Positions 47,112 through 55,673 of a stretch of DNA of 64,000 nucleotides are shown in pieces. The DNA lies in NCBI GenBank assembly GCA_965222345.1, contig CBDCTS010000007.1, forward strand, positions 1,922,001 through 1,986,000, read 5' to 3'. The DNA comes from JADFGZ01 sp965222345 (GTDB taxonomy: Bacteria; Acidobacteriota; Terriglobia; 2-12-FULL-54-10). A program made the position numbers and the translations under genes. Below the pieces are notes generated by a model, which saw only the letters and a program-made list of their open reading frames with translations, made no database searches and was not told the DNA's origin. The first letter of the stretch is position 1. Every line of letters begins with the position of its first letter.

Positions 47112-47186
47112 TTCTCACCCATTTGTGAAAACGCTATAATACAGCCAGAAATGGCAGACGCCTCTATTGATTCCTCAATGAGTTAG
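47112..47186 (+). promoter_or_regulatory. Orphan promoter with a 12-codon open frame
   Basis: TTCTCA (47112-47117) and a perfect TATAAT (47135-47140) are 17 bases apart. An ATG at 47151 opens 12 codons ending in TAG at 47186 (MADASIDSSMS). The ATG lies only 10 bases after the -10 box, so the transcript would be almost leaderless. No gene follows on this strand; the next element is the 130-bp inverted-repeat unit at 47253. Confidence 0.35.
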
Positions 47187-47252
47187 CAGGCTTGGTTTGG
47201 GACCCTTTGATACAGGGGGTAGGGGTAAGACGACCATCCAACTTTTCGGAGA

Positions 47253-47382
47253 GGTAGTGTCAAGTTAACGGTTTGAGGCCCATGTGAGCGTTTATAGCAG
47301 TCTCTCAGTTGTTGATTCTTCGTTCCAGGGCAGACCGTTTTCGCCTCGACAACGGGGGAATATCCCTTAACTTGACAATACC
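47253..47382. mobile_element. 130-bp element with 16-bp terminal inverted repeats, copy 1
   Basis: The left end GGTAGTGTCAAGTTAA (47253-47268) and the right end TTAACTTGACAATACC (47367-47382) are inverted repeats with one mismatch. The inside codes for nothing credible. A second element with the same ends but a different inside lies at 50998-51123. No target duplication is obvious. It resembles a small non-autonomous (MITE-like) element. Confidence 0.55.
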
Positions 47383-47415
47383 CCCGACCGCGCACTCATT
47401 GGCCTGTGCCAGCAA

Positions 47416-48804
47416 CTAGTGAGGGGTTGCGACATTCGCCCGGACCGGTGGGATCCAGTCTAGCTTCAACAGCTCGTCCGGGTCCCCGTACTTGGACGCG
47501 ATCTGGCGGATCTCCGGATCGTCCAACGCCAGCAAGCGCCCATCCTCAACGATCTTTCTTCCGTCGGCTGTATAGGTGGCATGGTGCAGCTCGGCGTCCA
47601 TATGCTGAACAATCAAATCCTTCTCCTTCAGGAAATCCAACAGGTCATTGCTGAGCGATTGCTCTTCGACGAACTGCGAGGTGGGAGTGCCAAAAGAAAC
47701 GTGGACGACGCCGGCCCGCTTTCTGCCTTCCGCGAAGCCGAAAAAGCGCGGCACGCCGGCCAGATCCTCCACCGGCGCCCGGCTGGCTTTGGGCTGCGTC
47801 CCGATGGAAATTTCCATAAGGAAATCGGCGCCTGGACCGGGCGCCCCCGGCAAGGTCACATCCTTATACTGGTGCTGTACGTCCCGAAGATATTCGGCAA
47901 AGCTGCCCTCCCCGGATACCTCGGCATAGCGGCTGTCGCGGATGAGGACCGAGGTCTCTGGAATGTGCCCGCCATGCAACGTGTCGCTGACCAGTTTCCC
48001 GGAAGCCTTTTCTCGGGAGAAGAACGGCACGATCATGATGTGTCCGGGCCAGATGACACCGGCCTCGTCAGTTAAGAAGTTTTTATAAGCATTTTTCTTC
48101 CGGTCCCAGTAGCCCGGATCCAGCCGAATCGTAATATCCGTCCCCAGAGGATCGGTCACCCGGATCACCCGGGCGCCGTAAACCTGACTCCATACTTTTC
48201 TGCTGATGGCTTCAAACAACTCGTCGGGATAATTCACTCCCGACAGCAACATCATTTCCGGGGTGTAATACGGAAACCGGATCATCCGGATATCCCGGTC
48301 GGCAAACCACTTTCGAATTTCCGCAGTGGTGGTGTGGACCTCCAGCCCGTAGCCCACCGCCACGATGTTCACCTGCTCTATAGCCTGCCAAATCCAGCCC
48401 GGCCACATCTGATCGACGCGCTTGTTGACGTAGGTGACTTCGGTTTCCACCGGGTCGGTGATCTCGGGATATCCGTGCAGCTCGATGAGGTTGAATTCAG
48501 CTCCCACCTCCAGCGCCGCATTCCGAATGGCCGCGATCACCAGCGGGTCGGTGGTAATTTCCGTGATGAGCAGAATCTTGTCTCCCGCTTTCGCTCCCAG
48601 ACTGGGCTTCATGAGGCTTACCATCCCCCGGTACTGTGTGGTCACGTAATAACGAGCATAGGGCATCAGCTCATCCACAGAGGTGACCTTTCTGATTTCC
48701 GGAGAGCGGGGAACTTCCGGCCTTTGCTGGGCTCCTAGCGCAGTGGAAAAAATCAAAACCAGAATAAAGGCACTTGTCCAGGCACTGTTTCTTGAGAAGA
48801 TCAT
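47416..48804 (-). CDS. Secreted protein of the M29 aminopeptidase T / NicX-like type
   Basis: The 462-residue product has a signal peptide (SAFILVLIFSTALGAQ). The body resembles the M29 aminopeptidase T and 2,5-dihydroxypyridine dioxygenase (NicX) fold: AGDKILLITEITTDPLVIAAIRNAALEVGAE near residue 75, RVTDPLGTDITIRLDP near 220, and late EVSGEGSF and LDFLKEKDL regions with scattered Glu/His/Asp that could bind metal. Cytoplasmic relatives have no signal, so the export is noteworthy. The family call is tentative and I cannot choose between peptidase and dioxygenase. AGGAAA lies ahead of the ATG. Confidence 0.6.
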   Translation of the reverse strand: MIFSRNSAWTSAFILVLIFSTALGAQQRPEVPRSPEIRKVTSVDELMPYARYYVTTQYRGMVSLMKPSLGAKAGDKILLITEITTDPLVIAAIRNAALEVGAEFNLIELHGYPEITDPVETEVTYVNKRVDQMWPGWIWQAIEQVNIVAVGYGLEVHTTTAEIRKWFADRDIRMIRFPYYTPEMMLLSGVNYPDELFEAISRKVWSQVYGARVIRVTDPLGTDITIRLDPGYWDRKKNAYKNFLTDEAGVIWPGHIMIVPFFSREKASGKLVSDTLHGGHIPETSVLIRDSRYAEVSGEGSFAEYLRDVQHQYKDVTLPGAPGPGADFLMEISIGTQPKASRAPVEDLAGVPRFFGFAEGRKRAGVVHVSFGTPTSQFVEEQSLSNDLLDFLKEKDLIVQHMDAELHHATYTADGRKIVEDGRLLALDDPEIRQIASKYGDPDELLKLDWIPPVRANVATPH

Positions 48805-49044
48805 AGTAAATTTCCTTTCGAGAGCGCTTCCATTTGTATAGCCAAGGAGGCGCTTGGGTTTATTTGCCCTTGCCGTTCACTTCTTGGACCAGAGCAATAG
48901 GAAAATAGTAGAATCAAGGACACAGTCCCGGCCCATTTCATCGACGTTTTCTCCTTGTATATAAATTGCAGTTCGGCAAGCCGATTTTACGCCATTTGAC
49001 TCGCCTGGAGGAAAGATATGAAAGCCGAGTAACGAACCAGCGAC

Positions 49045-50835
49045 CTACTTATATGTGACGAGCAAAAGAGTATTATTTAAGTCAGGATCAGAGGAGCCTT
49101 GGGATGGTGTCAACACCAGGATAGAGTAAACTCCTGGATTTGCTGTCATCGCATCCGGTATTTTCGCCCGCAATTCTGTGACATTAACGAATTCAGTAGG
49201 CAAGTTCACCCCATCTGCGCGAGCTATTGTTGTCCTCAGAAAGTATTTGCCCTTGATAGTGATCGTAACTCCCTTTGAACCTTCCACCACAGTCGTTGGC
49301 AAGATGCTCGAAAGAGTCGGTGTAATTATCGGAACTTCTTGAAAAAGCACAATGTTGTTTTCAGGCCTCGGGAAAGGGTTTCTATAATATGCATGATAGG
49401 CGGTATCCATGATTCCCCCGTCTTTCATCAGAAGATGGACTTTCCTTAAATTTCGGATGTCTTGCAACGGATCAGCATCGACGATTAGGATGTCGGCAAG
49501 CTTGCCCGCCTCGAGCGTTCCAATCAAATGATCTTTCTTCATGTATTCCGCGTTATTCTTGGTGGTCATTGAGATAACCTGCATCGGAGTGAGCCCGGCA
49601 TCAATCAATAACTCCATTTCCTGATGAAGTCCTAAACCGGGGACTCCTGAGTGCACTGGATCCGAACCGTTAATGATCTTCCCTCCCGCCTGGACAAACT
49701 TCCGAAGAAAACGCAGATACTTCTCATATCCCTCCCTCATCAGTCGCTTTTCTTCGCCGGTCATCTGATCACAGGCGGCTGAACCATGATCTAACCAGCG
49801 GTCCATATTTTCGCGGGGAATATAGACGAGATTGGGATCGCGGACGAACTCCAAAATGTCACGCTCAAATTCGGGCCAACGTCCATGGGCACAATTCCAG
49901 CCAAAAACCATCGTGGGGTTTATGAAGACACTTTTTGAGGTTAAATGCTTAATGGTCTCGTCGAAGTTCTCTTCCTCCATCAGATAGTGGGGCTCATTGG
50001 AAGGGTCCCCGGCCCAGAGGTAGTGTGGAAAAGTGCCATCTGGCAACGGAGGGAAGGTTTCCTCCCGGTACCGTTTCCTCTTGGCGGGATCCTTAATAGT
50101 CGCCAACCCGATGCCGGTTCCGTGCACCAGCGCATCCACTCCAGCATCGGCCAGTTCGTTGGCATCCGATGGTACTTTGTGAATTCCCACCCGCAGTCCG
50201 TGATTGTGGGCTTCCTCCGTGGCAGCTCGGAGAACTTCTAGGCTCACCGTGTTGTAAAACTTGATTCCATCGACCCCCCTTGCCGCTAAGCGACGTATCT
50301 CTTCTCGCGCAAGTTCCGGATCTTCAAATCCATGCAGAGATCCCTCAATCGACCCGGGGCCTTCGTTCGGAATCCCATTCAACATCGGTCCCACTGCAAA
50401 AATGCGCGGTCCATAGATCCTTCCCTTTTCCGTCCCATCTTTGTATGCGAGTATCCATTCCTCCAAATTCCCAAAATCATACGCAGTAGTAATCCCGTAA
50501 TGAAGCAGAGGTTCGACGACCCAGGCGTGATAATGAATGTGCATCTCGATCAAGCCAGGGAGAATATACTTGCCTGTCGCGTCAATCACCTGTGCCCCGG
50601 GAAGATATTGCAACTCCCCCCTCTGGGCAATAGTCGTGATTCTATTCTCTTCGATAACAATGACTGCGTTGGAGATCGGCGCGCCTCCGGTGCCATCGAT
50701 TAATGTGCCACCCTCAATGACCTTGACCGCTTGCGCCAAACAAGGCAGATTCCCAACCAAGGCAAGGAGCCACACAACGAACGCTGCGCTGACTGAGGCT
50801 TTTCTTCCCAGGAATCGGTTGCTTCTTTGCTTCAT
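49045..50835 (-). CDS. Secreted metal-dependent amidohydrolase with C-terminal IPT/TIG-like domain
   Basis: The ATG at 50835 follows GGGAGG by 6-7 bases and gives 596 residues with a signal peptide (FVVWLLALVGNLPCLAQ). The amidohydrolase barrel has the HxH metal site in GLIEMHIHYHAW, the Lys region GIKFYNT, His in VGIHKVP and LVHGTG, and Asp in IINGSDPVHSG. The imidazolonepropionase/prolidase-like composite domain closes with GTLEAGKLADILIVDADPL. The last 90 residues (TPTLSSILPTTVVEGSKGVTITIKG) look like an IPT/TIG immunoglobulin-like fold, uncommon at this position. The substrate is unknown, perhaps a peptide or cyclic amide. It lies upstream of the M29-like gene on the same strand, 240 bases away. 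Confidence 0.85.
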   Translation of the reverse strand: MKQRSNRFLGRKASVSAAFVVWLLALVGNLPCLAQAVKVIEGGTLIDGTGGAPISNAVIVIEENRITTIAQRGELQYLPGAQVIDATGKYILPGLIEMHIHYHAWVVEPLLHYGITTAYDFGNLEEWILAYKDGTEKGRIYGPRIFAVGPMLNGIPNEGPGSIEGSLHGFEDPELAREEIRRLAARGVDGIKFYNTVSLEVLRAATEEAHNHGLRVGIHKVPSDANELADAGVDALVHGTGIGLATIKDPAKRKRYREETFPPLPDGTFPHYLWAGDPSNEPHYLMEEENFDETIKHLTSKSVFINPTMVFGWNCAHGRWPEFERDILEFVRDPNLVYIPRENMDRWLDHGSAACDQMTGEEKRLMREGYEKYLRFLRKFVQAGGKIINGSDPVHSGVPGLGLHQEMELLIDAGLTPMQVISMTTKNNAEYMKKDHLIGTLEAGKLADILIVDADPLQDIRNLRKVHLLMKDGGIMDTAYHAYYRNPFPRPENNIVLFQEVPIITPTLSSILPTTVVEGSKGVTITIKGKYFLRTTIARADGVNLPTEFVNVTELRAKIPDAMTANPGVYSILVLTPSQGSSDPDLNNTLLLVTYK

Positions 50836-50997
50836 TTGAGACCTCCCGCTCAGGTGATTCTTCCGCATCATTGACTGCCGCCCCCAGGTGTCAGAACAGA
50901 AGTTTGAGGGTGAACTGTATTTGACGCGAGGTGGCTGCTGTCTAGGAAATAACCCCGAAGTTTGACAGCGGCACCCCACTTTCATCGCCGAAAACAG

Positions 50998-51123
50998 GGC
51001 ATTGTCAAGTTAACGGAACCAAGCCGAGATTCGTGACTGATGATTTCAGGTGGAAAGCGATGCCCTCGGTAAAGTGATTCCATCCGTCAATTGTGCCTGA
51101 CTTTGCCTTAACTTGACAATGCC
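50998..51123. mobile_element. 126-bp element with 16-bp terminal inverted repeats, copy 2
   Basis: GGCATTGTCAAGTTAA (50998-51013) and TTAACTTGACAATGCC (51108-51123) are exact inverted repeats. The ends match copy 1 at 47253-47382 except for one or two bases, while the inside is different. Together the two copies bracket the amidohydrolase and the M29-like gene. Confidence 0.6.
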
Positions 51124-51337
51124 AGTGGGACCGTCCGGGAGAAAACATTTTGCTCGGAGGGTTCGACTGGGGCAAATGGGAGTATACGCGCAACTGCCGG
51201 AGGGTCAAAAACTAATTCCGGGCTAATAACAAGCCTGTAATGATGTTTGACAATTTGGACCTCTTGGAGTAGCTTTCCCCAACAGAGGTAGGAAAAAGAA
51301 CCTCCTAGTAAGGGCTGAGGCGGGCGGTTCCTACAAA

Positions 51338-51420
51338 GTGTCAAGGGCGGAAAAACATTAGACCAGCGGGGCGGAGAGAAATTAGACCACTCCTGGATGG
51401 CGGGAGGGTTTGATTTGGTG
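51338..51420. mobile_element. Possible insertion-sequence end remnant
   Basis: The stretch starts TGTCAAGGGCGG and carries ATTAGACCA twice about 22 bases apart (near 51357 and 51380), followed by a G-rich run. Terminal sequences with internal short repeats of this kind are seen at the ends of IS21-type elements. No transposase is present. The assignment is from memory of pattern and weak. Confidence 0.3.
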
Positions 51421-51603
51421 GATCGGCAGGGGGGGGCTGGAGCGGAGGCCGGGCCAGGTTGGCGTGGTAGGAATGGCGGTGATTTCTTCGACGGATCAAT
51501 GGATTCCCAGCCCCAGTTTGCAAAGGGTGATCTACAGGGTGATTAAACGCTTGGATAAGAATTATAAATATAATAGAATCATTTATTTAGACTGGATACT
51601 ATA

Positions 51604-51683
51604 GAGGACAGGCAGGAATGCCTGTCGCTACTTGCGCTCAGAATGACATGCCGTGGCGGTATGCGCCTTTACGAGAAATGCTC
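51604..51683 (-). repeat. Dispersed repeat, copy B
   Basis: Read on the minus strand it begins at the stop codon of the zinc-ribbon gene (GAGCATTTCTCGTAAAGGCGC) and ends GTAGCGACAGGCATTCCTGCCTGTCC, with a short inverted repeat GGACAGGCA/TGCCTGTC-like at its end. It matches copy A at 46938-47026 in inverse orientation, with an extra 14 or so bases in the middle. Confidence 0.7.
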
Positions 51684-52015
51684 TAGCGCCGGGGCAGGGG
51701 GCGGTTGCGTCTGGGAAGTGGGCGGGTGCGGGCTCGGCTAGGCGTGCCGGGCGGCGAGTCAGCTTTTTTGGAACTCTTGGGCGGCTCCTCCGGCATTCCC
51801 GCCATGACGGAAGCCAGCACCTGATCATAGGCTGAAAGCTTCGGTTTCTTTTTTTGCCCCCCCTTGCCGTGCCGGAAGTCGTGCTCGTGATTGCAGGTGC
51901 GGCATCGCACCTTTTTTACTTCCTCGCCGATTAACGCCACGACGGAGTGGTCTGTCGGTAAACGGCAGCGGGTGCAGTAGTCATCGATGGTGTCTCCCAA
52001 CCGAATGGCTTCCAT
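51683..52015 (-). CDS. Small zinc-ribbon protein with basic tail, unknown function
   Basis: The 110-residue protein has two CxxC pairs, YCTRC near residue 14 and RCRTC near 38, spaced as in a zinc ribbon. The second half is rich in Lys, Arg and Pro and ends RPLPRRNRPLPRR, which would suit RNA or DNA binding. No known family was recognised. It lies downstream of gatA with 183 bases between, and its stop codon adjoins a repeat element. Confidence 0.7.
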   Translation of the reverse strand: MEAIRLGDTIDDYCTRCRLPTDHSVVALIGEEVKKVRCRTCNHEHDFRHGKGGQKKKPKLSAYDQVLASVMAGMPEEPPKSSKKADSPPGTPSRARTRPLPRRNRPLPRR

Positions 52016-52198
52016 GCTTTACACCCTCAAGAGGTCCGGACTGCGGGAAATGAGCCTGCCGTGTCTCGGCCTAACGGCATTCCAAAGTGGACCGATTATG
52101 CCACACGGAAATCCGGCAAACAAGCAGTGTTCGGAGGGTGGATTCTCTGTCCCCTTACCGGACTTTAGGAACAAAACGGCAGGGACGAGCAGGCTTCA

Positions 52199-53680
<1,482 letters not shown>

Positions 53681-53691
53681 TCGATTACCCG

Positions 53692-53991
53692 TTACCTTGC
53701 GATGACCTTGTCAACCTTGAAATGTCCGGCCCCGCTCTCCGGAGCGTTGCCGAGCGACTGTTCCTGACGGAAACCCTGCCGGTCGCGGTCCTCCCGAAGA
53801 GCGTCCATCTCTGCGGTTTCATGGAGCACCTGTGCCATAGGCTCCACCGCTGAAGTATCCAGTTCATTCAGCTTTTCTACGTAGGCCAGGATCGAATCCA
53901 GCTCCGCCACAAACTGAGCGGTTTCGGTCTCAGTGATATCCAAATTGGCCAGGGCGGCCACGTAGCGAACGTCTTTTTCCGTGAGCTTCAC
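53692..53991 (-). CDS. gatC: Glutamyl-/aspartyl-tRNA amidotransferase subunit C
   Basis: GatC clamps the A and B subunits together. The 99-residue sequence has the family start (LTEKDVRYVAALANLDITETE) and the middle ILAYVEKLNELDTSAVEPMA, and its end REDRDRQGFRQEQSLGNAPESGAGHFKVDKVI is the usual ending. It lies 11 bases before gatA. It overlaps the stop of the DUF721 gene by 4 bases, so the three genes are likely co-translated. Confidence 0.95.
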   Translation of the reverse strand: MKLTEKDVRYVAALANLDITETETAQFVAELDSILAYVEKLNELDTSAVEPMAQVLHETAEMDALREDRDRQGFRQEQSLGNAPESGAGHFKVDKVIAR

Positions 53992-54458
53992 CTTTGTCTT
54001 TCCTCCCCCTGGATGCCCTTCTGCCGGGCGAAATATTTGCTTGCGGACTGGAGAATGAGCTTCCGGAGTGAATCATCCGCTATGGTTTCGGCGGCTGGCA
54101 AATCCACCGGAGGCGGCAGCCGGGCCGGCTGGGGACGCATCCGCCGGTGAGCTTGCGGGGGAGGCGGGGCCATCCGGGGGTCCTCGAAGAATTCGATGGA
54201 GTTGCAGACCGGCTCTCCCCAAAAGCTGTTCACAGCGCCCAGAATCATATTTTCCAACGACTCCAGCGAGGCGCGCCAACTACGGTCCGGCACGGCGAGG
54301 ATCAGCCGGCCGCCCCGCACCCCTTTCAACCGCGTATTGTCGGCTAGTTGCCGGCCGACCACAACAGGCCACAGGAGACGCAGGCTTTCCTCGCGTCCCA
54401 TTTCCCGCTCAATGTTTTTCAGGAAATTCGCCGGCAGGCTCTCTCGGAAAGACTTCAT
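53988..54458 (-). CDS. DUF721/DciA-like protein
   Basis: The 156-residue protein has the DUF721 pattern: WPVVVGRQLADNTRLKGVRGGRLILAVPDRSWRASLESLENMIL read in pieces between residues 30 and 75. The C-terminal half is Pro/Arg-rich linker plus a short helix. Some relatives (DciA) help load the replicative helicase, others are unstudied; I do not claim DciA function here. It heads a minus-strand group with gatC and gatA and is divergent from maf. Confidence 0.75.
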   Translation of the reverse strand: MKSFRESLPANFLKNIEREMGREESLRLLWPVVVGRQLADNTRLKGVRGGRLILAVPDRSWRASLESLENMILGAVNSFWGEPVCNSIEFFEDPRMAPPPPQAHRRMRPQPARLPPPVDLPAAETIADDSLRKLILQSASKYFARQKGIQGEERQR

Positions 54459-54543
54459 CGGTTTGAACCGCTACAGGATTCTCAAAGCGTGTCATTGTAA
54501 CATAACCTTTCGCTCGCTATTTCCGTCAGGAGGACCGCGCAGC

Positions 54544-55275
54544 ATGACACCGCCCACATCATCATCCAGACCTCCCTTTGGGAACAGCCCGGCGAGGAAA
54601 ATCATCCTGGCCTCGACCTCGCCCCGCAGAAGCGATATCCTTCGGGCCGCGGGAATCAGTTTTGAGGTTCTTGCCGTTACAATCCAAGAGCAACAGAGGA
54701 AAGGGGAATCCGCCCGCAGGTTCGTCGCCCGAATGGCCGCGGAAAAAGCGGAAGCCGCCCTGGCACGGCTTCAAGAATCTTCCCGTCTTCCAAAACATTA
54801 CCCTGCTGCAATCCTGGGGGCCGATACAGTGGTCGTGCTGGGACGGCGGACGCTCGGCAAGCCAGCTTCGGTGGAGGAGTCCCGGCGGATGCTCCGGCTG
54901 CTCTCCGGAAAAAAGCACAGGGTACTGACGGGGGTTTGTCTTCTGCGGCCTTATTTGCAAGGGGTTTCACAAAGAGATGATCAGGGGGAGGCGGCGCGGC
55001 CCGCAAAAAAGCCCGCGCAAGTTAAAACCGTGCGCGTGGTCTCGACCGCCGTAAAGTTCCGCCGGCTCAGCGAACAGGAGATGGAGCGGTACATCGCCAC
55101 CGGAGAACCGGTCGGCAAGGCAGGCGCATATGCGATTCAGGGCGGAGCTTCAAAGTTCGTGGAGTGGATCCACGGCTGCTACTTTAACGTGGTGGGGCTG
55201 CCCGTCTCGACGGTCTATCAGATGTTGCAAGAGCAGGCAAATGCTGAAAGAACACGAGCCCGAAGATTAAGGTAA
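54544..55275 (+). CDS. Maf-family nucleotide pyrophosphatase
   Basis: Maf proteins hydrolyse dTTP, UTP or modified nucleotides to monophosphates. From the ATG at 54544 (AGGAGG upstream) the protein has 243 residues. It shows ILASTSPRRSDILRAAGI near residue 20, ILGADTVVVLGRRTLGKP near 98, and GKAGAYAIQGGAS near 195. An insert of about 25 residues (LQGVSQRDDQGEAARPAKKPAQ) between the two halves makes it longer than the usual 190-200. Confidence 0.93.
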   Translation: MTPPTSSSRPPFGNSPARKIILASTSPRRSDILRAAGISFEVLAVTIQEQQRKGESARRFVARMAAEKAEAALARLQESSRLPKHYPAAILGADTVVVLGRRTLGKPASVEESRRMLRLLSGKKHRVLTGVCLLRPYLQGVSQRDDQGEAARPAKKPAQVKTVRVVSTAVKFRRLSEQEMERYIATGEPVGKAGAYAIQGGASKFVEWIHGCYFNVVGLPVSTVYQMLQEQANAERTRARRLR

Positions 55276-55343
55276 AGAAAGCGGCAGCAACTTGTGAAAA
55301 ACATTGCGGCAGGGAAAAGCGCACAAACGATCCGTGCTTTCCC

Positions 55344-55562
55344 TCAGGAGGAGGATTTCTTGGAATTTTCCCCTTCCACGGCCTTCTCCTCTTTGCCGCT
55401 GACGGCGCTCCGGAAGTTGCGGATGCCTTCTCCCAAACCTTTCCCTAAATCCCCGAGGCGCTTGCCGCCAAATATCAGCGCGGCAATCACTCCAATGATA
55501 ACCAGTTCCATCGGCCCGACGGGCCCAACCATAAACATGCCAATAGCTTGTTCCATTTCCAT
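55344..55562 (-). CDS. tatA: Twin-arginine translocase subunit TatA
   Basis: TatA forms the pore of the twin-arginine export system. The 72-residue protein has a short N-terminus, one membrane helix (ELVIIGVIAALIFGG), the hinge and amphipathic helix (KRLGDLGKGLGEGIRNFRSAV), and an acidic tail, all standard. TatC and TatB are not in the window. Confidence 0.93.
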   Translation of the reverse strand: MEMEQAIGMFMVGPVGPMELVIIGVIAALIFGGKRLGDLGKGLGEGIRNFRSAVSGKEEKAVEGENSKKSSS

Positions 55563-55673
55563 CCTCCGTCTCTATTCTAGGCTTCTCCTAGCTCTGATAC
55601 AACAATAAGATTGCGGAATATTCGCTATTTGGCGGGAGGGGCAGCAGGGCTCCCAGGCAAGCGGTCCCCCGCC

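Larger units (their letters stand above)
50836..51682. other. 847-base region of repeats and mobile-element remnants
   Basis: No gene is believed here. In order it holds the upstream region of the amidohydrolase, the 126-bp inverted-repeat element (50998-51123), an insertion-sequence-end-like stretch (51338-51420), an A/T-rich patch (about 51550-51600), and dispersed repeat copy B (51604-51683). Confidence 0.6.
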
